From positions 186,001 to 250,000 of the forward strand of contig JAUSBY010000005.1 in assembly GCA_030651765.1 (NCBI GenBank): a DNA stretch of 64,000 bases. Reading direction: 5' to 3'. This DNA is from Coriobacteriia bacterium (GTDB lineage: Bacteria; Actinomycetota; Coriobacteriia; Anaerosomatales; Anaerosomataceae). Below are positions 24,259 through 33,753 of this stretch, piece by piece. A model generated the notes under the pieces. That model was given only the letters and a program-made list of their open reading frames with translations. It had not been told where the DNA came from and made no database searches. Position 1 is the stretch's first letter. The number at the start of each line of letters is the position of its first letter. A program made the translations under genes and the position numbers.

Positions 24259-27108
24259 ATGAGGAACGGCCGCCGGTTCATCCTAGCCCTCGTGCTCGCA
24301 GTCGTTCTGGGGCTCGTGGCCCCGACCATGGCACACGCGCTGATGCTTCCAATGAGCGTTGAGCAGCTGGCCGAGGAGGCCGACGCGATCGTTGTGGTCA
24401 AGGTGCTGTCGTCTCAATCGCGCAAGCCCGCTAAGGCCGCCGAGCCCTTGGCGGTCTACACGGACTACCGTCTGCAGGTGACGCGGGTACTCAAGGGTGA
24501 TCGCCCACGCGCGCTCACGATGACTCAGCCGCATGGCCGAATCGGCAATCTGGTACAAGTGACCACTGACCTGCCCGAGTTCACACCCGGAGAGCAGGCG
24601 GTCCTGTTCCTCAACGCCTCAAACGAGGTCTACGGCGGCTGGCAAGGCAAGCTCTCGATCGAGAAGGGTCGCATTCCCTCCCTCGACATCAGCGTCGAGG
24701 AGTTCGCCCGACAGATCAGCACCGACACGCTTGCGCCAGCCGTTGAGCTCGCACAAGCGCCCGCACCCAACCCTGGCACGCGAGCGCCGCGAGTAGCGCG
24801 CAAGAGCCTCGACACGATGGTCGGTTCCGCGATCTCGAGCGCCATCGGCGCGCTGGCTACCACTACCCCGCTCAACTCCGACTTCGAATCCGGCACGAGC
24901 GGCTGGTCGATCGGCACCTACACCGCCGGCGCACCCACATGGGGACGCACGAACTACCGCGCGGCGGCAGGGACGTGGTCGCTGTTTGGCGCGGGATCCG
25001 GTACGGGCGCGGTGGTTCCACCGGCCTACATCCCCGAACAGGTCCACGCCGGCGCCTGGACAACCAACCCCGTCGACCTTTCGGGCGCCACACTCGCCGA
25101 TCTCGAGTACGACGTCTGGACCCATCTCACGATGTCCGGCACCAACTGGGTGGCCGTCGAGGTGGCCACATCCACGAGCGGCCCGTGGTACTTCGCCGAC
25201 AACGGCTACCAGATGGGCACCACATCGGGCTGGAAGCACTTCACGGTGGACCTGCGTTCGGTCACCGACGCATCCACCGGTGACAACAAGTCCTTCGTGG
25301 GCGAATCGACGGTCTACGTGCGCTTCCGCTTCTCCCACACCACTGGCACCACCGACTACGGCGCCTTTATCGACAACGTTAAGATCACGGCCGAGACGGG
25401 CCCGGCTCCGACGGTCACCGACGTCACGCCCGCGGGGGCGAACGCCGGCATCGGAGAGACGGTCACCATCACTGGATCGGGCTTTGGCGCCACCGCCGGC
25501 AGCGTGCACTTCCAGAAGGGCGACTCACAAAGCAGCAGCGACTACGTCACCGCATCGATCGTCTCGTGGTCGGACACGAGCATCACGGCGACCGTGCCAC
25601 AGCTGGCCGCAACATGGGTGCGCGTGAACGCAGCCGACGGCAAGAACTCCGGCACAGTTGCCTACACGACGGGATTCAGCACCAACGGGCGTCGTTGGAC
25701 TGGCCTTCCTGTCTCCTACCGAATCAACGAGAACACCGCCGATATGACCGGCGAGGGTGCGGCCATCCAGGCGGCATTCCCCACCTGGAACGATGCCGGC
25801 TCCCAGTTCGCACTGTCGTACGCCGGGACCACCACCAAGACCGGGGCGGCCTTCGACAGCGAGAACACGATCTCCTTCGTCAACGACACGGCCAACACGT
25901 ACCTCGGCCGCAACACCTACTGGTACTACGCGACTACCCCGCCCACCCTCATCGAGTCGGACATCGTGTTCAACGACCGCTACCTGTGGGCCAATAGCAC
26001 TGCGGGCGGAGCTATCGACGTGGAGAGCGTGGCACTCCACGAGCTCGGGCATACCGTTGGGCTCGACGATCAGTACCTCGAGTACGCCGAGGTCATGAGT
26101 GCGTATACGGGCGAAGCGCAAAGAGCGCTCAGCCCCGCCGAAGCGGCGGGCGCCATCCACCTGTACGGCGCCGACCTCACACCCCCGGGCGTGCCCGCGA
26201 TCACATCGGACAGCCATCCCGATTCGGACACGTGGGTTGCGGACAACTCGGCATCGTTCTCGTTTGAGACGCCCGACGCCGCAGCGTACTCGTACGTGCT
26301 CGACCAGTCCGCCGGCACGGTCCCCGACACCACGGCCGAGGGTGCCCAGGCATCGGCGACCATCGATTCTGTGCCCGACGGCGAGAGCTACTTCCACGTG
26401 CGGGCGCAGGGCGCCAACGGCGTTTGGGGTGATGCGGCGCACTACAAGATCCGCGTGGACACTGAAGCACCGACGACCACATCCGACGCGCTCACGCAGT
26501 ACCTCCGCACCGCGACGATCACCCTCACCCCCACCGATGCACACGCCCAGGTGGCTGCAACGTACTGGCGACTCGATGGTATCGGCGAGTGGCAGAGCGG
26601 CACGACGGTCACATCCGATGCGCCAGGCGAGCACACGCTGGAGTACTACTCCGTGGACTACGCTGGCAACACGGAGACGCCTGTCGAGGCGGCGTTCTCC
26701 GTCGAGACCCCTGATCGCTTCGAGCAGACCGATCCCGGCATCGCGTACACCGGCACCTGGAACACCTGGAACTACGCACCGCTCTCGGGCGGCTCGTACG
26801 CCTACACCTACACCAAGGATCGCGCGATCACCGTCGTCTTCGAAGGAACCGGGATCGACTGGATCGGCACGATCGCACCGACATGCGGCATCGCGTCGGT
26901 GAGCCTCGATGGGGGTGAGCCGGTCATCGTCGATCTCTACAACCCCACCGCGATTCACAAGCACCGCGTCTGGGGCTCGAGTGGCCTGGACGACACGGTC
27001 CACACCCTCACGATCACCGCGAACGGTACACGCAACGAATCGTCGACCTCCAGCGGCGTCAACGTCGACGCGTTCGACATCCTCGGCGAGCTGATGACAC
27101 CCCCGTAG
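24259..27108 (+). CDS. large secreted matrixin-like zinc metalloprotease with TIG and beta-sandwich domains
   Basis: A 949-residue exported protein. The signal peptide (residues 1 to about 27) precedes a domain with EEADAIVVVKVLS and VLKGDRP found at the N-terminus of some matrixin-type proteases. Then comes a MAM/immune-inhibitor-A-like sandwich (about 205-375, NSDFESGTSGWSIGTYTAG), an IPT/TIG domain (about 378-470, VTDVTPAGANAGIGETVTIT), and the catalytic domain with H594-ELGH-TVGLDD, the HExxHxxGxxD zinc site. Two Ig-like units and a C-terminal beta-sandwich of possible carbohydrate-binding type follow. ATG 24259 follows GAAGGAG. It is the only plus-strand gene inside the polysaccharide locus. 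Substrate unknown; no sortase motif or membrane anchor. Confidence 0.88.
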   Translation: MRNGRRFILALVLAVVLGLVAPTMAHALMLPMSVEQLAEEADAIVVVKVLSSQSRKPAKAAEPLAVYTDYRLQVTRVLKGDRPRALTMTQPHGRIGNLVQVTTDLPEFTPGEQAVLFLNASNEVYGGWQGKLSIEKGRIPSLDISVEEFARQISTDTLAPAVELAQAPAPNPGTRAPRVARKSLDTMVGSAISSAIGALATTTPLNSDFESGTSGWSIGTYTAGAPTWGRTNYRAAAGTWSLFGAGSGTGAVVPPAYIPEQVHAGAWTTNPVDLSGATLADLEYDVWTHLTMSGTNWVAVEVATSTSGPWYFADNGYQMGTTSGWKHFTVDLRSVTDASTGDNKSFVGESTVYVRFRFSHTTGTTDYGAFIDNVKITAETGPAPTVTDVTPAGANAGIGETVTITGSGFGATAGSVHFQKGDSQSSSDYVTASIVSWSDTSITATVPQLAATWVRVNAADGKNSGTVAYTTGFSTNGRRWTGLPVSYRINENTADMTGEGAAIQAAFPTWNDAGSQFALSYAGTTTKTGAAFDSENTISFVNDTANTYLGRNTYWYYATTPPTLIESDIVFNDRYLWANSTAGGAIDVESVALHELGHTVGLDDQYLEYAEVMSAYTGEAQRALSPAEAAGAIHLYGADLTPPGVPAITSDSHPDSDTWVADNSASFSFETPDAAAYSYVLDQSAGTVPDTTAEGAQASATIDSVPDGESYFHVRAQGANGVWGDAAHYKIRVDTEAPTTTSDALTQYLRTATITLTPTDAHAQVAATYWRLDGIGEWQSGTTVTSDAPGEHTLEYYSVDYAGNTETPVEAAFSVETPDRFEQTDPGIAYTGTWNTWNYAPLSGGSYAYTYTKDRAITVVFEGTGIDWIGTIAPTCGIASVSLDGGEPVIVDLYNPTAIHKHRVWGSSGLDDTVHTLTITANGTRNESSTSSGVNVDAFDILGELMTPP

Positions 27109-27117
27109 CAGGGAATG

Positions 27118-27152
27118 TCACGGGCGGCAGGCCGACTGCCTGCCGCCCGTGA
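27118..27152. terminator. bidirectional terminator between metalloprotease and glycosyltransferase genes
   Basis: A perfect 15-bp stem, TCACGGGCGGCAGGC with its complement, around the loop CGACT. It lies 10 bases after the protease stop codon and 10 bases past the stop codon of the convergent glycosyltransferase gene. Confidence 0.85.
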
Positions 27153-27161
27153 TCCATCTGG

Positions 27162-28403
27162 CTACTCGACGACCGTCTCGCATGCAGTCCGATACACCCG
27201 TTCTATCCGGTCCCCAAGAGCGACAAGACTGAAGCGCGATTTCGCGTAGGACCGGCACTCGCTGGACAGAGCCTCCCGGTGAACCGGCTCTTCCACAATC
27301 CTAATCATCGCGGAAGCCAGGTCATCAACGGTTGATCGCCAAGAGCTTGGCCTGACCATCACCGCCACGCGCTCATCCGCTAGGACTGCTGAACCGCCCG
27401 TCTTCAGGGTGATCACAGGAAGTCCGCATGCCATCGCCTCGACTACCACGTTGCCGCTTGAGTCGTGCAGAGCGGGATGCACCATCGCCGTGGCCTGTCG
27501 CATCGCCCTCACCGCAGCATCTCGCGGCACTTGCCCGGCGAACACCACCGAACCCTCCATGCCCAGCTGTGACACGCGCCGCTCCAGGTGACTCCTATCC
27601 GGACCATCGCCGTACAAGACCATCACGGCTTCGGGGAGTCTGGCGCGAACAGACGCGAAAGCCTCAATAGCAAGCCTCTGCCCCTTGAACTCCTGCAAGC
27701 GTCCCACGCACATGAACACCGCGTCCTGCGTACTCGGATGGGTTCCCAGAGACGGCATGCAATCGTCATCTAGCCACGCAGGGATAGACAGCTCCGTGTC
27801 CTGCACGACCGCGCGAGCTCCATGATCTAGGAGCCATCTCTCCGACTCGGCGGTCTTAGCAAGGCACAGACTCGCATGCTGCAATCCCCGACGCACGGGC
27901 CGCCAGAGCGCGAACATCTCCTGAGTGAGCACGCGAACCAGCTCACGCACGACTCCTTGCAGTCCGAGCGCGCGACGGAGACCATGCGGGACGCGCTCCG
28001 CGCCGCCGAGAGGTCCAAGCAGCACGGGAACTTCAAGGCGCCATAGATACGTGGGTAACCACACGGCACCATAGGTCACATGGTGAACAAGGTCGAACGC
28101 TTGCTCGCGATGCGCAAGTTCGATTGCCCCGGCGGCAGCTCTCTGCCATGCCGCGTACACGTAGTAGTGGCCAACGACCTTGGCTCTTCCGAGGACACCG
28201 GACCGCTGGCGTGCGACATCCACGTAGACGACATCTTCCAGCCCTGCACCCTCCCGCAGAGGTTCGATGAACTCGCGATTCCACTCGCCGGTGAAGATGA
28301 CCACCTGATGTCGCTTGGCAGCAGCGACCGCCCATGCCCAACCTACACCGCGTTCGGAGCCCCGCGTAGGATCACACGCGAATGCTGAGATCGCGACCCG
28401 CAT
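27162..28403 (-). CDS. glycosyltransferase family 4 protein
   Basis: A 413-residue GT-B glycosyltransferase. The N-terminal acceptor domain starts MRVAISAFACDPTRGSERGVGWAW, the glycine-rich loop of GT4 enzymes that first bind donor phosphates. The C-terminal donor domain has FMCVGRLQEFKGQRLAIEAF, VMVLYGDGPDRSHLERRVSQL and the catalytic HPALHDSSGNVVVEAMACGLPVI with the E-x7-E pattern. It ends the gene run of the polysaccharide locus before the bidirectional terminator and shares one base (TGATG) with the upstream acetyltransferase gene. Donor and acceptor sugars unknown. Confidence 0.9.
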   Translation of the reverse strand: MRVAISAFACDPTRGSERGVGWAWAVAAAKRHQVVIFTGEWNREFIEPLREGAGLEDVVYVDVARQRSGVLGRAKVVGHYYVYAAWQRAAAGAIELAHREQAFDLVHHVTYGAVWLPTYLWRLEVPVLLGPLGGAERVPHGLRRALGLQGVVRELVRVLTQEMFALWRPVRRGLQHASLCLAKTAESERWLLDHGARAVVQDTELSIPAWLDDDCMPSLGTHPSTQDAVFMCVGRLQEFKGQRLAIEAFASVRARLPEAVMVLYGDGPDRSHLERRVSQLGMEGSVVFAGQVPRDAAVRAMRQATAMVHPALHDSSGNVVVEAMACGLPVITLKTGGSAVLADERVAVMVRPSSWRSTVDDLASAMIRIVEEPVHREALSSECRSYAKSRFSLVALGDRIERVYRTACETVVE

Positions 28404-28954
28404 CAGCTGCGTCGACCGTGTGAGACTCGCGCGGTGGACGCGAGCGCCGCCTCATGGCTGGCAATCTCATCATCAGTGAATCGACGTCCGAGCACCGTCG
28501 CCGGGGAGCCTCCCACCATGTCGTAGGGGCGAACATCGGAAGTGACAACGGCACCTGCAGCTATGATGGCGCCCCGCCCCACCTCAATGCCGGATAGGAC
28601 CACCGCTCCAAATCCTATCCACACGTCCTCGCCGATGAATACGCGGTCGCGCGGACCTGTCGCGCGCTGGCCTATCCACGGCGAGAGAGAAATGGGAGTC
28701 CCGACGTGGTGGAGATCATGATCGTCTCGGCCAACAACGCCGACGTTGTTTGCTATCAGAGTCCCAGCGCCAATCGAACCGCTGCACTCGATCGTGCAGT
28801 AGCGGCCGATATACACGTCGTCGCCCACGACCAGTGAGATGGGGGCCCACAGTCTCGAACCGAACCCGATGTGAACCCTGCGTCCAAGTTCGACACCCCC
28901 GCCAACAGCGACCGTGCGCCACAACCGCCTGCCGACGCTTGATACAATTCCCAT
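28403..28954 (-). CDS. left-handed beta-helix acyltransferase (polysaccharide O-acetyltransferase type)
   Basis: A 183-residue member of the hexapeptide-repeat transferase family, probably using acetyl-CoA to modify a sugar hydroxyl. Repeats of the [LIV]-G-x4 form are seen in VVGDDVYIGRYCTIE, IGAGTLIANNVGVVG and VFIGEDVWIGFGAVVLSGI, followed by IGRGAIIAAGAVV-like and the terminal MVGGSPATVLGRRF. The catalytic histidine is likely in GRDDHDLHH. It lies five bases after the upstream GT4 gene and overlaps the downstream one by one base, so it belongs to the cluster. Confidence 0.88.
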   Translation of the reverse strand: MGIVSSVGRRLWRTVAVGGGVELGRRVHIGFGSRLWAPISLVVGDDVYIGRYCTIECSGSIGAGTLIANNVGVVGRDDHDLHHVGTPISLSPWIGQRATGPRDRVFIGEDVWIGFGAVVLSGIEVGRGAIIAAGAVVTSDVRPYDMVGGSPATVLGRRFTDDEIASHEAALASTARVSHGRRS

Positions 28955-28959
28955 AGGGA

Positions 28960-30096
28960 TTAGCCCCCTCCAGTGCCAGCAACGGCTCGCCGCAGTGCGC
29001 TATCGATGCCCTCGACCATGTGGTCAAGCGTTGCGGTCGTACGATAGCGATTCAGCGCTCGGGCCCCGACTTCCGAAATTGCGCTTCGTTCAGCGAGCAG
29101 TCGTGTGAGGACGGCTGCGAGTTCAGCAACACTCGCTTCCGCCAGCCGCCAGCCTGTCACGCCATCCTCAACCAGGTCTTCTTCCGTGCCGTCCGCACGA
29201 CCACACACCACGGGTACGCCACATGACATAGCCGTATTCAAGAAGAGACCCCCTTGATTCGGCAGAATCCCAATGTCGGCCCAGCGCAGATGTCGCGCGA
29301 CCTCGGCTGGGTCGTGGGTCCCCTCAGCCATCTCGAACGCATGCCCGAGGCGCAACGCATCTGCCCTCGAACGGAGACGTACAGTCTCAGGACCCGAACC
29401 GACGACTCGCAGGCAGCACCGGCCAAGAAGCGACGGCGATGCAATCGCTTCGAGAACGATCTCGAGATGCTTGCGGGCCTCCACGCGTCCGACATACAGG
29501 AGATGAAGCTTGTCGTCGCGCATCGGCATCGGCTGCGAGGCGAACGCCTCCTCGAGCGCCGAGGTGGCGGTGGCATTCTGTGCGAGCACGGCCTTGTCGG
29601 CCGGGATACCTAGTCTTAGAGCTGACCGCATCGCAGCACTGCTGTAGCATGCAGCACCGTCTGCTCGCCGAATCACCTGGCGCTGAAGAGCCTCTGCAAC
29701 TGCACTAATATGCCCGGCGCGTTCGCGGTTGTTCCACCCAGCGAACCACCACACGGACGGAATCCGCGTGCCGTGGATTCGCGGTGGCCAGACTGCCAGA
29801 GACCAGACCGATGGAAGCCCCATGCGGGGATCGAGTAGTAGCACATCTGCACCCGAGTCCCTCACAGCCTCACGCAGGCCTCGGAAGAAGACGATGGAGG
29901 CGCCAGCGACGCTCGTCACACTTGTCCCCAGCACAGTCACGTCATCGCGGAGCTCGATGTCGCGCGCGTTCTGACCGGACGCCCATGTGCCGCCTTCACT
30001 GACAATCACTCGTGTCTCGGGATAGCGCTGCTTCAGCGCCTCGAGCGCCGGAAAGCGGTACTCCTGCAGCACGTGCATGACAATGAGCGGTCGCAT
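28960..30096 (-). CDS. glycosyltransferase family 4 protein
   Basis: A 378-residue GT-B glycosyltransferase. ATG 30096 (MRPLIVMHVLQEYR) was chosen as the natural N-terminus; an upstream ATG adds 28 unsupported residues and overlaps the preceding GT2 gene. The donor domain has HLLYVGRVEARKHLEIVLEA, LRVVGSGPETVRL, and WADIGILPNQGGLFLNTAMSCGVPVVC, in which the usual catalytic E-x7-E is less canonical, so donor binding may differ. Unknown linkage; part of the surface polysaccharide assembly line. Confidence 0.82.
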   Translation of the reverse strand: MRPLIVMHVLQEYRFPALEALKQRYPETRVIVSEGGTWASGQNARDIELRDDVTVLGTSVTSVAGASIVFFRGLREAVRDSGADVLLLDPRMGLPSVWSLAVWPPRIHGTRIPSVWWFAGWNNRERAGHISAVAEALQRQVIRRADGAACYSSAAMRSALRLGIPADKAVLAQNATATSALEEAFASQPMPMRDDKLHLLYVGRVEARKHLEIVLEAIASPSLLGRCCLRVVGSGPETVRLRSRADALRLGHAFEMAEGTHDPAEVARHLRWADIGILPNQGGLFLNTAMSCGVPVVCGRADGTEEDLVEDGVTGWRLAEASVAELAAVLTRLLAERSAISEVGARALNRYRTTATLDHMVEGIDSALRRAVAGTGGG

Positions 30097-30104
30097 GAGG
30101 CTAC

Positions 30105-30971
30105 CTAAGAACTTCCACCGACTGAATTGCGCAGCCAGTAGCCGATGATTCTCCTCGCCGACCCCGAGACAGCGAACCACGTGCGGTAGCCTCTAGGTGC
30201 GACCATATATGCGTATCGGATGAAGAAGCGGAGGTTCCCTGCGCCCGTCATCGACGTAAGATGACGCTTGAAGTCTCTGAGGTTGCGCTGCCGTCGGACG
30301 TGACTAGAAATGCTCTCGGCGTGCAGTAGTACCCGCGCACCGTGATTCAATGCAAGTTGGAACCCGGCGACGCGGGCACGTTGAGTGAACTCGTAGTCAG
30401 CAAGCGCCTGGGGAAGCTTGTCGGCACGGAACAACCCCACCTCGGCGAACACGCGACGCGGAACCCACAGACCTCTCCCGCACAGCACGTCGGTGTCCTG
30501 CAAGGTTGACTCCTCAGCATCTGGCGAATCCAGCTCGCGGAAATTCCCGCGGCACCAGTCGGCCTTCATCGCCCCATACGCGCTCTGGCCGGTTCGCTGA
30601 TCGACCGCCGCTGCTCCCTGCACGAGGCCGGGTGCCTGCGCGGCCGCTCTCTCCATGACTGCGAGCATGTCGGGTGCGAAAGACGTGTCATCGTTGAGCG
30701 TGACGATGACGTCAGCACCGGCCTCCAGAGCATGCTCAATGGCCCGATTGACAGACTCCGTCCACCACAGACTCCCGTCACCGTGTAACACATCCACCCC
30801 AGGGAAACGCTCCGCAATCATCTCCGACGTCCCATCCGTGGAACCGTCATCCACTACGACGATCTGGTCGGGCGCGCGGGTCTGCGCGAAGAGCGACTCC
30901 AGACAAGCGGCCGTCATGTCCCGACGATTGTGAACAGGTATCACCGCCGCAATGCTGTACGTGTTGCTCAT
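30105..30971 (-). CDS. glycosyltransferase family 2 protein
   Basis: A 288-residue GT-A enzyme, probably adding a rhamnosyl or other sugar to a lipid-linked oligosaccharide. It begins MSNTYSIAAVIPVHNRRDM, with LESLFAQTRAPDQIVVVDDGSTDGTSEMI, the metal-binding region LNDDTSFAPDMLAVME and the late WVPRRVFAEVGLFRADKLPQ. These resemble WcaA/RfbN-type transferases. ATG 30971 gives the canonical start; longer readings (12 or 60 bases upstream) are possible but unsupported. It lies eight bases before the GT4 gene. Confidence 0.88.
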   Translation of the reverse strand: MSNTYSIAAVIPVHNRRDMTAACLESLFAQTRAPDQIVVVDDGSTDGTSEMIAERFPGVDVLHGDGSLWWTESVNRAIEHALEAGADVIVTLNDDTSFAPDMLAVMERAAAQAPGLVQGAAAVDQRTGQSAYGAMKADWCRGNFRELDSPDAEESTLQDTDVLCGRGLWVPRRVFAEVGLFRADKLPQALADYEFTQRARVAGFQLALNHGARVLLHAESISSHVRRQRNLRDFKRHLTSMTGAGNLRFFIRYAYMVAPRGYRTWFAVSGSARRIIGYWLRNSVGGSS

Positions 30972-31037
30972 TCGCTTGCCCATCTGCAGCCGAGACGACT
31001 CGCCGATACTAGTACCACGAAGACCATGCACCAGGCC

Positions 31038-32405
31038 TCACTTCCAGAAACCGCCCCCCTGCGGACTTCGCCAGGTACGCGCAAGTCCCACTCCCATCCA
31101 CGCCAGACTCCAGAATTCGAGATGGTACACGCTCCCGTAAGCGAGTGACCCGACGACCCCAAGCACACCCATCATCACCGGCACGCTGATACTCATCTCG
31201 CCCTGTTGATCACCACCTCGAAATGCCAGTGCGCGCCAGGCCGCGTAGAACCAGCCCAGCAGTGCCGCCAATCCCGAGACTCCGAGCTTCACAAGCGTGA
31301 CCACATACAGGCTGTGAGGAAAGACCGTGGTGCGTGCGGCAAATTCCGGTATGTACACATCCCAATACGCCCCGAAACCCTGCCCGAACACCGGGTTCAC
31401 CAGCCAAGGACCCAGATAGGCCTTCCAGACAACCAGGCGCCAGTAGGAAGTTCCATCGGCAGTGGGATTGAGGAAAGCAGATGCACGCGTGCCCACATAC
31501 TCCAGCACGTTCACGCCCGATAAGGCAACGACACCTCCGACCACACCGATGCCCAGTGCAGCACCAAGACCCCATGCCCAGATGCGATGTAGGCGTATGA
31601 AGCCGTACCGCATCAGAACCAGGACACTCAGTGCCGCCACTAGCCACACCGAGCGATGGCTATCTGCGACGATGAAGACACCGGCCAGCAGCAGGATTGC
31701 CGTGCTTACACCACGACCACTCCGCGCTCTTTCTCCCGTTGCTGATATCCCGAACCAAATCGCAGAGTAGAGCAGCGCAAGCGAAACCGCAGACGGATAG
31801 AATCGCGAATCAGCACCCACACCCCACCCCTTGACCGTCACAACAACAGGCAGCGTCATCATCACACCAATAACTGGAAGCGCAGCTATGAGCCGTTGCA
31901 CCGACGCCAGTTCGTGTTCGTCACGAATCACCAGCGCCAGGTAAAGCGGCAGTGACAGAATCAGGTACCTGAAACGAAACTCACCGGGGGCGCTAACTCC
32001 ATACGCCCCAAGACTGCGCACGATTGCGAAGAGCAGCAGGGCTCCCAAGACCACAGAAGCGCCAATGAAGACTCGTTCAGCAGAGGTCCGCCTCTTAACG
32101 ATCAGCACTTTCACCACGCTCGCACCAGCCATACCTACAAGAAGTGCGTCAGAGATTCGGATCCCAGCCGCAATCACATCCCAATCGGCGGGAAGCACAT
32201 CGATCATCAGGAACAACTGCGGAACCGCAATAGCCAGGGACAGTGCCGCGACAGTGGCTACACGGAATCGGTATGCCACCCACGTCAAGACAAACCCTGC
32301 AGCTAGTGCCGCGAGCAGCTCGATGCCAAAGCGATAGAGCACTAAGGAGACAAGCAACGTCGCTAGGAACGGCCAGCCCTTGGCCAGCGAGAGTGGCGCA
32401 CTCAT
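31038..32405 (-). CDS. O-antigen ligase/polymerase-like membrane protein (Wzy-type)
   Basis: A 455-residue protein with about eleven predicted membrane helices and one long external loop, the layout of Wzy polymerases and WaaL ligases. The loop region contains GTSYWRLVVWKAYLGPWLVN, GQGFGAYWDVYIPEFAARTT and FPHSLYVVTLVKLGVSGLAA, matching the O-antigen ligase-like domain with its conserved H-S/N pair. It probably polymerises lipid-linked repeat units outside the membrane. GC content is lower than in flanking housekeeping genes. Polymerase is favoured because a flippase and a chain-length/BY-kinase gene are in the same cluster. Confidence 0.82.
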   Translation of the reverse strand: MSAPLSLAKGWPFLATLLVSLVLYRFGIELLAALAAGFVLTWVAYRFRVATVAALSLAIAVPQLFLMIDVLPADWDVIAAGIRISDALLVGMAGASVVKVLIVKRRTSAERVFIGASVVLGALLLFAIVRSLGAYGVSAPGEFRFRYLILSLPLYLALVIRDEHELASVQRLIAALPVIGVMMTLPVVVTVKGWGVGADSRFYPSAVSLALLYSAIWFGISATGERARSGRGVSTAILLLAGVFIVADSHRSVWLVAALSVLVLMRYGFIRLHRIWAWGLGAALGIGVVGGVVALSGVNVLEYVGTRASAFLNPTADGTSYWRLVVWKAYLGPWLVNPVFGQGFGAYWDVYIPEFAARTTVFPHSLYVVTLVKLGVSGLAALLGWFYAAWRALAFRGGDQQGEMSISVPVMMGVLGVVGSLAYGSVYHLEFWSLAWMGVGLARTWRSPQGGGFWK

Positions 32406-32511
32406 GATGCCGCCAAACGTGGCAGCAGGTCAGGACTCGTGCAACGAATGCCCCGGCTGCAAGGCGAACCGCAGTCCGCAGGCATTAGCATCTCGGGTCG
32501 AGGTGATGCGA

Positions 32512-33753
32512 TCATGGTGTTCCCGGCCCCCGCTGCTCCTCACAAACGATGTCCATCAAGTACTCCGCATATATCCTCACTATTCGATCTCGTCCGTACC
32601 TCTTAGTCGCCCGCTCAGCGGCGGTGTCGCTGACAGATTTCCACAGCATGGAGTCTCCCGCGAGTCTGCGAATCTCCGCTCCGATAGCCTCTGGGGAGCG
32701 CACGTTGCACAGAATGCCTGCATCACCATCAAGAAGGGCGGGGATGTTTCCGGCGCTTGACCCACCGATCACCGGCGTTCCCAACGCCATTGCCTCCAAC
32801 ACAGTCATTCCGAACGACTCTTCAAGGGCTGGGTGCAACATGAAGGATGCGCGAGCGATGCGGTTGAGTGTATCGCTGTACGTGGTAGTGCCAACAAACT
32901 CTACTCTGGCATCAAGGCCATGATGGCTAGCCCAGTCTTCGGCAGGCCCACTGGGCTCCAGCTGCGCGCCCACGAGCTCATACCGCCACCCAAGTTCAGA
33001 CAGGCCGCTCTCTGCAAAAGCTCGTATGGCTGCAGGCACGTTCTTGCGCCCTCTGAAACCATTTGACACCGTGACAATGGTCTTCTCACGATCGACTTGA
33101 GGCACCGCAAACGGCAAGTTGTCAGGATTAAGGAAGTTCGGGATTACTCGCACCTGTCGCGTATTGCTCACTTGGATGCGATTGGCGATGTAGCCAGATG
33201 GCGCACTGAAGTAGCGGCCGCGATAGCGGATGCGGCTGTCCAGGAGCGCCCTCAGCGTAAGGTAAGAGACGCGATCTAGTAGATCAGGATCCTGCCACGT
33301 CCTCGTTGCGCAATACCGCAATACCTTCGTGGCGTCATCATGAACGGTGATTAGTGCCGGTACTCCAGAATCAAGCGCGGCAGCTGCAAATTCATACGTC
33401 CAGTGTGCATGAACGACGTCGGGCTGTACTCCACGCAACGCGTAGACAATCGCGGAACGTTCTGTGGCAAACATGCGAAGGGCCGATCGTGGCCCGGTCC
33501 TAGGTACAACGATGACGGTGAGACTCCCGTTCGCAAAGACCAGGGTCTCATCGATACCTGCGGAGGTTGTGATAGCCGTGACGCGCATGCCTTCGTCGAG
33601 ATAGCCGCTGACAATCGAAGAGATGATCGGAGCAGGATAGCCGACAGGTAATGATGCATGCCGCTGAGGCCCAAGCTCGAGCAGGTCCAGAGACATGGGG
33701 CCGAGCACGGCCACATGCAGGTCTGTGGCGTTGTGCGGGGCTGCCTTCATCAT
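32512..33753 (-). CDS. glycosyltransferase family 4 protein
   Basis: A 413-residue GT-B glycosyltransferase. The acceptor domain includes VVHAHWTYEFAAAALDSGVP and the donor domain IVTVSNGFRGRKNVPAAIRAF, RYELVGAQLEPSG and MLHPALEESFGMTVLEAMALGTPVIGG with the E-x7-E catalytic pattern. Two ATG codons in tandem start the frame; the first overlaps the stop codon of the upstream gene by one base. A 106-base gap separates it from the polymerase gene. Sugar specificity unknown. Confidence 0.9.
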   Translation of the reverse strand: MMKAAPHNATDLHVAVLGPMSLDLLELGPQRHASLPVGYPAPIISSIVSGYLDEGMRVTAITTSAGIDETLVFANGSLTVIVVPRTGPRSALRMFATERSAIVYALRGVQPDVVHAHWTYEFAAAALDSGVPALITVHDDATKVLRYCATRTWQDPDLLDRVSYLTLRALLDSRIRYRGRYFSAPSGYIANRIQVSNTRQVRVIPNFLNPDNLPFAVPQVDREKTIVTVSNGFRGRKNVPAAIRAFAESGLSELGWRYELVGAQLEPSGPAEDWASHHGLDARVEFVGTTTYSDTLNRIARASFMLHPALEESFGMTVLEAMALGTPVIGGSSAGNIPALLDGDAGILCNVRSPEAIGAEIRRLAGDSMLWKSVSDTAAERATKRYGRDRIVRIYAEYLMDIVCEEQRGPGTP

